A stretch of DNA of 64,000 nucleotides from Thermoplasmata archaeon (GTDB taxonomy: Archaea; Thermoplasmatota; Thermoplasmata; Lutacidiplasmatales; UBA184): contig DAHUZP010000072.1 in NCBI GenBank assembly GCA_027306505.1, forward strand, positions 24,018-88,017, in the 5' to 3' direction. The notes below the pieces were generated by a model that was not told the origin of the DNA, did not search any database, and worked only from the letters and a program-made list of their open reading frames with translations. Below are positions 37,772-47,610 of this stretch, piece after piece. Position numbers and translations under genes: made by a program. Every line of letters starts with the position of its first letter. Position 1 is the stretch's first letter.

Positions 37772-39172
37772 ATGTCAACGGCGGCGAAGCGTGCGGTCCC
37801 TGAGCCTGACGCGTCGAAGGTCACCAAGGCGCCCCGGGGCGTGGTCCTCCGCACGCCCATCCCCGGGCCCCGGGGGAAGGCCATCGTGGAACGCGACACC
37901 CAGTTCCTGATGACCTCCACCAAGACCGCGCCGGTCGTCGCCCAGTCCGGCAAAGGGGTCTGGGTCACCGATGTCGACGGTAACCGCTTCCTGGACTTCA
38001 CGAGCGGTGTCGGGGTCCTCGGCACCGGGCACTGCCACCCCACGGTGGTGGAGGCCGTGCAGAAGCAGGCCCAGGAACTGATGCACTTCGCCGGGACCGA
38101 CTTCTACTACGACATCCAGGTCCGGCTCGCCGAGCGCCTCGCGAAGATCGCCCCGGGGAAGGCGCCCAAGAAGGTGTTCTTCACGAACTCCGGGACGGAG
38201 AGCGTGGAGGCCGCGGTGAAGCTCGCCCGGTGGAACACGCAACGGCCGCTCACGCTGGGGCTCATCGGCTCCTTCCACGGCCGGAGCATGGGGGCGCTCT
38301 CCCTCACCTCGAGCAAGCCCGCGCAGCGCCGCCGCTTCAACGCCTACACCGGCGGAGGCGTCCACATCCCGGCGCCCACCTGCTACCGTTGCCCGTACAA
38401 GCTCGAGTACCCGAGCTGCGACGTCTATTGCGCGAAGATCCTCGAGGAGCTCTACTTCAACACGGTCCTCCCCCCGGAGGACATCGCCGCGTTCGTCGCG
38501 GAGCCCGTCATCGGCGAGGGCGGCTACGTGGTGCCTCCAAAGGAGTACTTCCAGCTCATGCAGAAGATCCTGAAGCCCCACGGGATCCTGCACGTCTCGG
38601 ACGAGGTCCAGGCCGGCATGGGCCGGACCGGCAAGTGGTGGGGGATCGAGAACTTCGGGGTCGCCCCCGACATGATCACCACCGCGAAGGCGCTCGGGAG
38701 CGGCCTCCCCATCGGTGCCCTCGTCGCTGACGCGAAGCTCGACTACAGCTACCAGGGGGCCCACTCCAACACCTACGGCGGCAACGCGGTGGCCTGCGCC
38801 TCCTCGCTCGCCACCTTCGAGGTCTTCGACCGCGAGCACCTCCTCGAGAACGCGACCGAGCAGGGGAACCACCTGGTGAAGCGACTGAAGGAGCTCCAGG
38901 CGAAGTACGAGTGCATCGGAGACGTCCGCGGGCTTGGGCTGATGGTCGCGACTGACTTCGTGAAGGACCGCAAGACCCGGGAGCACGCCTCCAAGCTGCG
39001 GGACCGAGTCGAGGTCGAGGCCTACCAACGAGGGCTCGTGCTGCTGGGTTGCGGACGCTCCGCGATCCGCTTCATCCCGGCGCTCGTGGTCAAGGAAGCG
39101 GAGATCGACGAGGCGGTGGAGATCTACGACCAGTCCATCGCGGCGGCGCTCAAGTCCGTCGGAGCTTCCTAG
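37772..39172 (+). CDS. Class III aminotransferase (4-aminobutyrate/ornithine aminotransferase family)
   Basis: DFTSGVGVLGTGHCHPTVVEA, FFTNSGTESVEAAVKLAR, FHGRSMGALSLTSSK, VAEPVIGEGGYVVPP, SDEVQAGMGRTGKWW; archaeal-type CYRCPYKLEYPSCDVYCA. Confidence 0.93.
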   Translation: MSTAAKRAVPEPDASKVTKAPRGVVLRTPIPGPRGKAIVERDTQFLMTSTKTAPVVAQSGKGVWVTDVDGNRFLDFTSGVGVLGTGHCHPTVVEAVQKQAQELMHFAGTDFYYDIQVRLAERLAKIAPGKAPKKVFFTNSGTESVEAAVKLARWNTQRPLTLGLIGSFHGRSMGALSLTSSKPAQRRRFNAYTGGGVHIPAPTCYRCPYKLEYPSCDVYCAKILEELYFNTVLPPEDIAAFVAEPVIGEGGYVVPPKEYFQLMQKILKPHGILHVSDEVQAGMGRTGKWWGIENFGVAPDMITTAKALGSGLPIGALVADAKLDYSYQGAHSNTYGGNAVACASSLATFEVFDREHLLENATEQGNHLVKRLKELQAKYECIGDVRGLGLMVATDFVKDRKTREHASKLRDRVEVEAYQRGLVLLGCGRSAIRFIPALVVKEAEIDEAVEIYDQSIAAALKSVGAS

Positions 39173-40154
39173 AAAGGCCCGCGCGCGAGGTCCCGACCCG
39201 GCGGGGGGCCCTGGGGTCCCCCCGGGACCGCCCTGAGAGCTCCCGGCAGACCTCCGGCAGCCCCTCGAGGTAGCTCGGGTAGGACGGCGTCCATCCGAGG
39301 GCCCGGAGCGCGGAGTTGGACGCCCGACGGTTCGCCGCATTGAGGAGAGCGAGGTCGGGGCCCCAGTCGGCCTGGGCCCGCTCGAGGGGGATGCCCGTGG
39401 GAGATGCGACGCCGAGCTGGCTCGCGAGGGCCTCGGAGAAGACCCGCACGGTCACCGGCCGGTCGTCGGCCACAAGGTAGGTCGCCCCCCGCACGCCGTG
39501 CGAGGACAATCGGAGGAAAGCCTCGCCACAGTCCTTCCAGTGCACGGGTGACATGTGGTTGGAACCGTCCCCCACGTAACGGAAGGTCCCCTCCTGCAGC
39601 TCCTTGGCCCAGGAGGCGAGCCAGGAGCCCGGACCGTACACCATGCCCGGACGGGCGATCACCGGGTCGATCGACCGGCGCGAGCCCGCGGTCCGGGCCA
39701 CCTCCTCCGCCTCGTAGTTCAGCTGCGAGAGGTGGAGCGGTCGCAGCGGGCTCGACTCGACCAGGGTCCCGGGTACGTCACCGTAGACCCAGTAGCCCGA
39801 GCCTAGGACGACACGCGGAACCCCCTGGGCGACCGCCGCCTCGATGAGCCGGCGTGCCCCCTCCACGCGGACCTGACGGAGCTCCTCAAGGTCCCCTGAA
39901 GAGCTCTGGGCCAAGTGGACGATGGCGTCGCACCCCGCGAGGCTGGAAGCATACTCCCGAGGCTCGAGCAGGTCGCCGAGCACGGGCGTCGCCCCCAGAG
40001 CGGTGATGCCCTTCGCCTGCTCCGCCCTCCGGACCAGCCCTCGCACCTCCACGCCTGAGCCTCGGGCCGACGTGAGGAGGGCCCTCCCCAGGAAACCGGC
40101 CGCCCCCGAAACGAACAGCCTCATGTCGCCTGCTCCAAGTCCCCCGGACGCCAA
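39150..40154 (-). CDS. NAD-dependent epimerase/dehydratase (extended SDR)
   Basis: MRLFVSGAAGFLGRALLTSARGSGVEVRGLVRR; start probably at MRLFVSG. Confidence 0.85.
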   Translation of the reverse strand: MASGGLGAGDMRLFVSGAAGFLGRALLTSARGSGVEVRGLVRRAEQAKGITALGATPVLGDLLEPREYASSLAGCDAIVHLAQSSSGDLEELRQVRVEGARRLIEAAVAQGVPRVVLGSGYWVYGDVPGTLVESSPLRPLHLSQLNYEAEEVARTAGSRRSIDPVIARPGMVYGPGSWLASWAKELQEGTFRYVGDGSNHMSPVHWKDCGEAFLRLSSHGVRGATYLVADDRPVTVRVFSEALASQLGVASPTGIPLERAQADWGPDLALLNAANRRASNSALRALGWTPSYPSYLEGLPEVCRELSGRSRGDPRAPRRVGTSRAGLSRKLRRT

Positions 40155-40292
40155 AAGGGAGCCCGTCCGGGCTTCGGGTCGCTAACTTCCCGGCATCCGT
40201 GGAGGGACCGCGCCGGGCCCCGCACTGCCCGAGAGGGCAGCCTCCCCTCGACGACGGGGAAGAGGTAAGAGGGGCACCCCTTCCAGCGAACT

Positions 40293-41333
40293 GTGAAGGC
40301 GGCCCTGCTCTCCCCTCAAGGGGTCGTCGTTTCCGACCTCCCCGCTCCGCGCGCCGGAGCTGGAGAGATCGTGGTGGACCTGCGGGCCTGCGGGGTCTGC
40401 GGCACGGACCTCGAGAAGGTCCGAGGGAACTACTCGGCCACGGGGAGGATCGGTCACGAGCCCGCCGGGATCGTCCGGGAGGTGGGCGAGGGAGCGACGG
40501 GCCTGTCGGTCGGGGACCGAGTGTTCGTCCACCATCATGTGTCCTGTGGCACCTGCCCCGTGTGCGCCGCGGGAACGCCGACGTTCTGTCCTCAGTACCA
40601 GTCCACCAACATCGACCCCGGAGGATTCGCGGAGAGCTTCCGGGTCCCTGCGACGAACGTGCGCGCGGGAGCGGTCCTTCCCCTCCCTCCCCACGTGAGC
40701 GACATTGAGGCCACCTTCATCGAGCCCCTGGGCTGCTGCCTCGAGGGGCTGTGGTCGACCCCGTTCCGCGCCGGCCAGAAGGTCGTCCTCTTGGGGTTGG
40801 GACCGATCGGCCTGCTCTATCTCCGGCTCCTCAAGGCCCTCGGGGTGGGATGGGTCGCGGCCGGGGACCTGTCCCCTTACCGGCGCGAGACCGCCCAACG
40901 GAGCGGCGCGGACCTCGCCTTCGACCCTCGAGAGGCCGGTTCGCTGGGGCCCGCTTTGGAGCGGGCGACCGGTGGTCTGGGAGCGGATCTCGTCGTGGTC
41001 GCGACGGGGGCCCCCAGGGCCATCGCGCAAGGGACCGGGTTCTCGCGGCGGGGCGGGACCGTGAACCTATTCGGCCTCCCGGAGAAGGGCTCTCGTCTGG
41101 ACTACGACCTTCAGCAGCTCTACCTTCGTGGGATCCGCATCGTCCCCACCTACGCCACCACCGAACGGGGAACGAGGGAAGCGCTGAAGCTCATCTCCAT
41201 GGGGCGCGTGCGGGTCGCTGACCTCGCGACGCACCAGTTCCCGCTAGCGCAGGCCGCCGATGCCTTTGCGCAGGCCACCCGGACCGAGGAAGCCATCAAG
41301 GTCGTGGTCACCATCGGGGCTCCCTCGTCGTGA
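40293..41333 (+). CDS. Zinc-dependent alcohol dehydrogenase (MDR family)
   Basis: CGVCGTDLEKVRGNY, GHEPAGIVREVGEG, structural-zinc CGTCPVCAAGTPTFC, VVLLGLGPIGLLYLRLLKALG. Confidence 0.9.
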   Translation: MKAALLSPQGVVVSDLPAPRAGAGEIVVDLRACGVCGTDLEKVRGNYSATGRIGHEPAGIVREVGEGATGLSVGDRVFVHHHVSCGTCPVCAAGTPTFCPQYQSTNIDPGGFAESFRVPATNVRAGAVLPLPPHVSDIEATFIEPLGCCLEGLWSTPFRAGQKVVLLGLGPIGLLYLRLLKALGVGWVAAGDLSPYRRETAQRSGADLAFDPREAGSLGPALERATGGLGADLVVVATGAPRAIAQGTGFSRRGGTVNLFGLPEKGSRLDYDLQQLYLRGIRIVPTYATTERGTREALKLISMGRVRVADLATHQFPLAQAADAFAQATRTEEAIKVVVTIGAPSS

Positions 41334-41457
41334 TCCACGGGTCGGAGAGTCCGCCAGCAGCGACCGTATGGATCGGTGCGTCCCTCGCTCCCGCGCAGGC
41401 CCCTCGAAGCCTCTTTAGGGGGGCGCCTTTCGTGCATCTGGCCCGAGGGCGTTGACC

Positions 41458-42303
41458 ATGGACTGGGGACTGAAGAACCGACTCTCGCGCATGATCAAGC
41501 CGACCACCGGAAAGTCCGTCATGCTCGCGGTGGACCACGGGTACTTCATGGGGCCGACCCACGGGCTCGAGGTCCCCCGTACCACCATCGCTCCCCTGCT
41601 CCCCTACTGCGACGCGCTCGCGTTGACCCGCGGGGTCCTCCGTAACTGCGTGGACCCCGGGGCCGATGTGCCCATCTTGCTCCGGGTCTCTGGAGGCGCC
41701 TCGGTGGTCGGCGAGGACCTCTCCCACGAGGACATCACGACCTCCATGGAGGAGGCGATCCGCCTCAACGTGGCCGGAGTGGCCATGAGCGTGTTCATCG
41801 GGAGCGCCCACGAGCATCCCACCCTCGTCAACCTGGGTAAGCTCGTGGACGAGGGGGAGCGCTTCGGCATCCCCGTCGTGGGCATCACGGCCGTGGGCAA
41901 GGAGCTCCAGAAGAGGGACTCGCGCTACCTCTCCCTAGCTTCGCGACTATGCGCCGAGATGGGCGCCCATGTCATCAAGACCTACTACTGCGAGGAGGGA
42001 TTCGACAAGGTCGTGGAAGGATGTCCCGCCCCCATCGTTGTCGCTGGCGGCCCCAAGTTCAAGTCGGACAAGGAGGCCCTGGAACTCGCCCACCACGCGA
42101 TCGAGATCGGCGCGGTCGGGGTCGACATGGGGAGGAACATCTGGCAGTCCGAGCACCCGGTCGCGATGATCCGGGGGATTCGCGCGATTGTCCACGACAA
42201 GGCGACCGTCAAGGAGGCGCTCGACGTCATGGCGGAAGCGAGGCAGAGCGCTCCCAGAGCGCTCTCTCCGACGAGCCCCCGTCCTAGAGCGAGCCGCGGC
42301 TGA
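41458..42303 (+). CDS. Class I aldolase of the DeoC/FbaB/LsrF family
   Basis: SVMLAVDHGYFMGPTHGLE, GAHVIKTYYCEEGFDKVV, VAGGPKF, GVDMGRNIWQSEHPVAMIRGIRAIVH. Confidence 0.88.
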   Translation: MDWGLKNRLSRMIKPTTGKSVMLAVDHGYFMGPTHGLEVPRTTIAPLLPYCDALALTRGVLRNCVDPGADVPILLRVSGGASVVGEDLSHEDITTSMEEAIRLNVAGVAMSVFIGSAHEHPTLVNLGKLVDEGERFGIPVVGITAVGKELQKRDSRYLSLASRLCAEMGAHVIKTYYCEEGFDKVVEGCPAPIVVAGGPKFKSDKEALELAHHAIEIGAVGVDMGRNIWQSEHPVAMIRGIRAIVHDKATVKEALDVMAEARQSAPRALSPTSPRPRASRG

Positions 42304-42348
42304 ACCGCCCGCCCATTCCCAGGTCCGCCTCCGAGGCCCGGACCGGGC

Positions 42349-42912
42349 CTACCGGCGTGCCCCCCGAGCCGACCGCTTGGGCCGCGCCTTGCGGCGAGCA
42401 GGGTGTGGCGGACGAAGGTCGTAGCGCATCTCCCAGGTCCTCTCGAAGCCCAGGTTCGTGTAGACGCCTCGCCCCATGTCCGAGGCGTGGAGGCTCACGC
42501 GAGGGTAACCCTCTTTCCGGGCCCATCGCAACATCGACCGGATGACCGAGCTCGCGACCCCCCTCCCGCGCGCCGAGGGCTCGGTGAACATGGACATCAC
42601 GTAGGGCAGCTTCCCGGCGGGCCAGAGGGGTCGGGGCTGGAGCTCACGGAGCCAGACACAGCCGCTGCCCACCGCCGTGCCCCGAGGGAGCTCCACGATG
42701 AACCCCACGACCTCGTGGCGGCGCAGGCGGGGAAGCAGCCAGGCCCGGTAGACCCGGTCCGCATCCGCGAGGGCGCGGGCGCTGTAGGAGGTGTGCGCGT
42801 CGATGTCCTCCCACATCCCATGCCGGTGGCAGACCAGGACGTCAACGTCCCGCGGACCCGCATTCCGCACGTGGAGTCGGGGCTTGGGCCCACGGGAAGG
42901 ACGGCTAGCCAT
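42349..42912 (-). CDS. GNAT family acetyltransferase
   Basis: SMFTEPSARGRGVASSVIRSMLRWARKEGYPRVSLHASDMGRGVYTNLGFERTWEMRYDL. Confidence 0.85.
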   Translation of the reverse strand: MASRPSRGPKPRLHVRNAGPRDVDVLVCHRHGMWEDIDAHTSYSARALADADRVYRAWLLPRLRRHEVVGFIVELPRGTAVGSGCVWLRELQPRPLWPAGKLPYVMSMFTEPSARGRGVASSVIRSMLRWARKEGYPRVSLHASDMGRGVYTNLGFERTWEMRYDLRPPHPARRKARPKRSARGARR

Positions 42913-42972
42913 GGTCCGGGCCTACGTCTCTGAGGGCGACCTGCCCGAGCTTTGGGGCGATGGACCGCGCCC

Positions 42973-43545
42973 TCACGCCGGGGCTTCGCGGAGCGCTTTC
43001 AGCGCCTTTGCCCAGGGCAGCAGGTCGTTCAGCACCCGACCCAACATTTCCACCTTCGAGGGGTCCGGCTTGAACGTGGTGTAGTTCTCGAAGTCCGTGC
43101 CCAGGTAGAAGAAGGCCTGACTGCGGACGTCCGCGATCTTCACCTCGGCCAACACCAGCCGGAGGCTCTCAGCGGCGCGGACACCTCCCGCGCTACCGTA
43201 GCTCACGATCCCGGCGGCCTTGTTGTTCCACTCGGCCCAAACGAAATCGATCGCGTTCTTGAGGGCGCCCGTGAGGCCGTGGTTGTACTCCGGCGTGATG
43301 AAGATGTATCCGTCGAACGACGCGACCTTCTCCGCCCAGCGCTTGGTGTGGTCCTTGGAATAGCGCCCCAAGGAGGCGGGGATCGGCTCGTCCAGCAACG
43401 GGAGGTGGAAGGAGGCGACGTCCACGATCTCGAAGTCCGCCTCCGTGCGAGAGCGCGACTGCTCGAGGACCCATCGGGCGACCTGCTCAGCGACACGCCC
43501 CGGCCTCGTGCTTCCCACTATGATCCCGATCTTGAGCTTCGACAT
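42973..43545 (-). CDS. NADPH-dependent FMN reductase
   Basis: KIGIIVGSTRPGRVAEQVARWV, ITPEYNHGLTGALKNAIDF, YGSAGGVRAAE; start MSKLKIG at 43545. Confidence 0.92.
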   Translation of the reverse strand: MSKLKIGIIVGSTRPGRVAEQVARWVLEQSRSRTEADFEIVDVASFHLPLLDEPIPASLGRYSKDHTKRWAEKVASFDGYIFITPEYNHGLTGALKNAIDFVWAEWNNKAAGIVSYGSAGGVRAAESLRLVLAEVKIADVRSQAFFYLGTDFENYTTFKPDPSKVEMLGRVLNDLLPWAKALKALREAPA

Positions 43546-43683
43546 TGGACGACCCCGTTCCTCCTCGACCAACCGGTTCATGCAGAAGACGAATCGCTAT
43601 CGGAAGCGCGAGTGGCTCCTGAGAGCGATAGTGGCCCCCGATGGGTCGGCGGGCTCACCGCTCCGCCCTGCGGGAGCGCCGCC

Positions 43684-44679
43684 TCATTTCGAAGGGCCCT
43701 CGTTCGCGAGGCATTGATCCAGGACCTTGGCCCCTGCCGGCACGTGATAGCCCGGCCCGAGGATGGAGCGTCGTACCTCGGCGCCAGCTCCTACTTCTAC
43801 CCTGTCCATGAGGACCGCGTCCCCGACCACGGCGCCCTTCCCCAAACGGACCCCTTCGCCCAGGGTCACGTATCGGCCGACCGTGGCCCCTTCCGCCTCG
43901 CACCCTTTCCCGGTGGCGACCGGGGGGATGATCCGGGCTCCGGTGAGCTTCCCGGTGGGTGCGAAGCGTCCGGTCCTCGGGTGGTCGAAGAGCAGTCGCT
44001 GCGCGTTCAACAGGCGAGCGGGCGTTCCAGCGTCCTCCCACCAGCTGCGGAACGGGAACCCGTAAATCCCCTTCGAGAGGAGGGCCGGGATGATCTCCCG
44101 CTCGAGAGAAACCTCCCTCCCCCCTTCGATCGCCGAGAGGACGGAGGGGGACCAGATGGAGGCCCCGGCGTTGATCCACCGTGACGGGGCGCTCTCCTTC
44201 GGGGGCTTCTCCACGAAACGGACGATCCGCTGGTCCTCCGACCAGACCGCGACCCCGTAGGGGGACGGGTCCTCGACCTCGTAGAAGCTCATGGTCCCGA
44301 GGCCGCCATGCTCTCGGTGGAACTCGAGCATCGGGTCCATGTCGAGCCCGCTGATCACGTCCCCGTTGACCAGGGCGAAGGGGTCCGTGACGTCACGCGC
44401 CCCGTTCTTGAGTCCGCCTCCGGTCCCTAGGGGTTTCTCTTCCTTGACGACGGTGACCGGGACGCGGTAGGGATGAAGCCGAAGATAGGTCTCGAAGGCC
44501 TCCGCCTTGTAGCCGCAGGCGAGGGTGATCCGGGAGACCGCCGTGGGAAGGAGGTCCATCGCGTGGAAGAGCATCGGCTGGCCCGCCAGCGGGACCAGCT
44601 GCTTGGGCACCGCGTACGTGACCGGGCGGTGGCGTGTGCCGAAGCCCCCGACGAGGACCACCGCAGAGATGGGCTTCAT
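43684..44679 (-). CDS. Sugar nucleotidyltransferase with left-handed beta-helix C-terminus (mannose-1-phosphate guanylyltransferase-like)
   Basis: AVVLVGGFGTRHRPVTYAVPKQLVPLAGQPML, EEKPLGTGGGLKN, NGDVISGLDM, LbH repeats GATVGRYVTLGEGVRLGKGAVVGDAVLMD. Confidence 0.9.
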   Translation of the reverse strand: MKPISAVVLVGGFGTRHRPVTYAVPKQLVPLAGQPMLFHAMDLLPTAVSRITLACGYKAEAFETYLRLHPYRVPVTVVKEEKPLGTGGGLKNGARDVTDPFALVNGDVISGLDMDPMLEFHREHGGLGTMSFYEVEDPSPYGVAVWSEDQRIVRFVEKPPKESAPSRWINAGASIWSPSVLSAIEGGREVSLEREIIPALLSKGIYGFPFRSWWEDAGTPARLLNAQRLLFDHPRTGRFAPTGKLTGARIIPPVATGKGCEAEGATVGRYVTLGEGVRLGKGAVVGDAVLMDRVEVGAGAEVRRSILGPGYHVPAGAKVLDQCLANEGPSK

Positions 44680-44910
44680 GTCGGGGCCACGGTCAGGGGG
44701 GGAAGAACGTTTCCTGGGGCCGTGGGCGGTCGAGATCGCCATGGGCCTGGCTCGCCGAGGGAAGCAGCTTGGCTTCCCATCTCCTGAGGTGGGACGGCCG
44801 AGCCTTGAGATGGAAGCGGTCGGGGAGCGGTGCTCGTTGTCCCCTCCTCCAGGGCGAGACGAGGACTCCGGGACGTAGCCCTTATCTGTGGCCGGAGAGG
44901 TGCGCCGGGC

Positions 44911-45228
44911 ATGAGCGAGAAGGCCCGCAGTTCGGCCCGCTCCCGAGAGCCCGCCCCCGCCCCCGCACCCGCAGCGAAGTCCGTCCGAGTTCCCGTCTCG
45001 TGCGGGATGGAGGGCTGCGACCACGCCGCCGCGGTCCAGTTCCTGGGAGAGACCCCCTTCCAGGGGTTCAAGTTCGACACCCCCGGCTGGACGGTGGTCG
45101 AGGACACGGAGGACCACCAGACGGTGTTCCTCTGCGCGGACTGCTCCAAGGAGTTCGAAGAAGAGGCTGCCGGAGATGACGGCGCCGAGGACGACGAGGA
45201 GGAAGAGGAGGAGTCGAACGTCGACTGA
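44911..45228 (+). CDS. Small protein with possible Cys/His metal site and poly-acidic tail
   Basis: SCGMEGCDHAA...FLCADCSKEF then DDGAEDDEEEEEESNVD; ATG 44911. Confidence 0.6.
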   Translation: MSEKARSSARSREPAPAPAPAAKSVRVPVSCGMEGCDHAAAVQFLGETPFQGFKFDTPGWTVVEDTEDHQTVFLCADCSKEFEEEAAGDDGAEDDEEEEEESNVD

Positions 45229-45245
45229 GACGTTCTCCTTCGACC

Positions 45246-45731
45246 TTGTCCGCGCCACGACGGCAAAACCCGACCCACTCCACGCGGCGCCGACAAGGGA
45301 AGGGTAAGCGGCGCTCTCCCTCTTCGGGGGAGGGTGCGGACCGCTCGACGCTGGACGTCCGAGGGGTCCAACACGTCAACCTGACCATCCCTCCGGGGTC
45401 GGAGGACGTCGCCCGCTCGTTCTACACCGATATCCTCTCGCTCGTCGAGATCGAGAAGCCCCTGCCCTTGCGGGTCAACGGTGGGCTTTGGTACCGGGTG
45501 GGGGAGCTCGAGCTGCATCTTTCGGTGGAGGAAGGGGCACCTCAGGCGCCCTCCCGTCGCCACGTAGGTTTCGTGGTGAGCGATCTGGAACGGGCCCGAC
45601 GGTTCTTCGAGACCCACGGGATCGCGACCCTCCCCCAGGCCGACCTTCCGGGCTGGCGCCGCTTCTATGTCCACGACCCGTTCGGGAACCGCCTTGAGAT
45701 CCAATCGCCCCGCCGAAGAGCACGCCAGTGA
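45246..45731 (+). CDS. Glyoxalase/VOC superfamily protein
   Basis: VRGVQHVNLTIPPGSEDVARSFYTDIL, VGFVVSDLERARRFFETHGI, RRFYVHDPFGNRLEI. Confidence 0.88.
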   Translation: MSAPRRQNPTHSTRRRQGKGKRRSPSSGEGADRSTLDVRGVQHVNLTIPPGSEDVARSFYTDILSLVEIEKPLPLRVNGGLWYRVGELELHLSVEEGAPQAPSRRHVGFVVSDLERARRFFETHGIATLPQADLPGWRRFYVHDPFGNRLEIQSPRRRARQ

Positions 45732-46593
45732 GGTAGAGCCGCCGACCTTGGGCGCCCCATCCACCCCCTCTCCGCCGCTCCACGACCTCGCAGCAGCGCT
45801 CCGCGAGGAACGCCACTTCTCCGAGCTCCTGGGCGGCTACTCGGTCGAGCTGGCGGAGGCCCATCTGGTGGTGAACGAGAAGGTCCCGGTCCCGCGTTTC
45901 AATTTCGTGCAGGACGTCCGTTGCGGGGGCGGTCGCGTCGCGGCCTTCGTCGAGCGCACGCTCGAGCACTACTACCAGAGGGCCTTGCGCCCCACCTTCG
46001 AGGTCCCCCTGGACGGACCTCATGAAGGGGTTCGCCGGGCCCTCGGGCTCGCCGGCTACGATTCCCGCGGAGCGACACGGCTCCGCCACCTGCTCGTCTG
46101 GGACCGCGCCAAGGCGCCCGAGCGCGTCCTCGCGACGGGGATCCACGGGGACCACGAGCTCACCGTGGAGCCCCTCGAGGAGGACGAGCTGGACGTCTTC
46201 GTCGACCTTGTCGCGGAGTCGCACATGCGGTTCCGCGAAGAGGTCCGCAGATACGTGGAGGTGGGGATGTCGCATCCGAACCCCGGGGAGCGCGTGGTCC
46301 CCTACGTGGCACGGAAGAGGGGCGAACCCGTCTCCTTCGGCCTCTACCTATCCCATCCGGGAGCCTCCGGCCTCTTCGCGGTAGGCACCGCGGCCTCGGC
46401 CCGGGAGCAGGGCTGTGCCAGCGCGCTGGTCGCCGAAGTGTTGCGACGGGAAGGGGCTCGGGCCTCGGATCCCCTGTGCATCAACGCCGAGGGGCAAACC
46501 CCTCCACGCCCACTGCTGGACCTCGGCTTCCGCCCCTGGGCGACCTACGAGATCTTCGAGATGACCGGCTCCGCGGCGAAGCAAGGCTACTGA
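45667..46593 (+). CDS. GNAT family acetyltransferase
   Basis: GLFAVGTAASAREQGCASALVAEVLRREGARASDPLCINAEGQTPPRPLLDLGFRPWATYEIF; true start probably downstream of the VOC stop. Confidence 0.78.
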   Translation: MSTTRSGTALRSNRPAEEHASEVEPPTLGAPSTPSPPLHDLAAALREERHFSELLGGYSVELAEAHLVVNEKVPVPRFNFVQDVRCGGGRVAAFVERTLEHYYQRALRPTFEVPLDGPHEGVRRALGLAGYDSRGATRLRHLLVWDRAKAPERVLATGIHGDHELTVEPLEEDELDVFVDLVAESHMRFREEVRRYVEVGMSHPNPGERVVPYVARKRGEPVSFGLYLSHPGASGLFAVGTAASAREQGCASALVAEVLRREGARASDPLCINAEGQTPPRPLLDLGFRPWATYEIFEMTGSAAKQGY

Positions 46594-46626
46594 CCCCGGG
46601 GGGGGTGGGAGCTCTCGCCCTCGCTC

Positions 46627-47577
46627 TCAGTCCGAGCTCGAAGTGACGGTCGAGCGGATCCGCTGGAGCTTCTCCAGGAACTCGACACCCTCTCCGCTCT
46701 TCATGGGCGCCCCGTCCGCGCGAAGGATCGGGAGCCCGCCTGCCCGGCAGGCCTCCTCAGGGGTCTTTCCCGCGAGCAGCGAGCGGACCGCGACCTTCTC
46801 GCCGCGGGTGAGGCTCTCGGCTTCCAGCACGAAGTCCTCGAAGGCCTCGTATGCGACGGGGGCCACCGCCTTCACGGCGGGGACCAGCGCCTGCGCGTAG
46901 AGCCGGATCTCCTCTTGCGCGTGCGAGTCCAGCCGGAGCGAGAGGAAATGGAACAGGTTGTGGAGGTTGGACTTCCAGTACCATTGGGTGTAGAAGTTCA
47001 CCGGGAGCACGATACGAGCGAGCTCTCTGGCGGTCCCCCCCGCTAGTGCCCGCTCGTAGGTGGCATAGGCGTCCCGAGAGACCCGTTCCACCTCCTGCTG
47101 GAACTTCCGGGCGTCCGACTCCGGAAGAGGCTCCGCCCGCCCCTGCCGGTTGCGCTTCGACTGGGCTCCGACCGCGTCGAGACCGGGCACGTGGAACTCG
47201 TCCGGCGCGACACTGTAGCGGTAGGAGGCCTCGTTGAGGGAGGCGGTCCGATGCCGGACCCACTGGCGAGCGACGAAGATCGGCATCTTCGCCAGGAACT
47301 TGAACTCGACCATCTCGAAGGGCGTGGTGTGGCGGTGGCGCATCAGGTAGCGGATGAGCCCGCGGTCGTCCCTCGCGGTCTTCGTGCCGAGCCCGTAGGA
47401 GACCCGGGCCGCCTGGACGATCGCGCCGTCGTTCCCCATGTAGTCGACGAGAGCGACGAACCCGTGGTCCAGGACGGGCACGCGTCGGCCGATGAGCGCC
47501 TCCGCCGCGGGCACGACAGGGCGGACCATGGGCGCGGTCTGCGAGGTATCCACCGGTACCGGGTCCATCTCAGACAT
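46627..47577 (-). CDS. thyX: FAD-dependent thymidylate synthase
   Basis: RQWVRHRTASLNEASYRYSV ThyX motif; ARIVLPVNFYTQWYWKSNLHNLFHFLSLR. Confidence 0.95.
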   Translation of the reverse strand: MSEMDPVPVDTSQTAPMVRPVVPAAEALIGRRVPVLDHGFVALVDYMGNDGAIVQAARVSYGLGTKTARDDRGLIRYLMRHRHTTPFEMVEFKFLAKMPIFVARQWVRHRTASLNEASYRYSVAPDEFHVPGLDAVGAQSKRNRQGRAEPLPESDARKFQQEVERVSRDAYATYERALAGGTARELARIVLPVNFYTQWYWKSNLHNLFHFLSLRLDSHAQEEIRLYAQALVPAVKAVAPVAYEAFEDFVLEAESLTRGEKVAVRSLLAGKTPEEACRAGGLPILRADGAPMKSGEGVEFLEKLQRIRSTVTSSSD

Positions 47578-47610
47578 GCTAGTTCCTCCCCGGGTCCCCT
47601 CGATCGTGGC

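Noticed and set aside
37775-39340. 521 aa minus-strand ORF opposite class III aminotransferase
   Set aside because: Shadow ORF; no motifs, typical frame-complement composition
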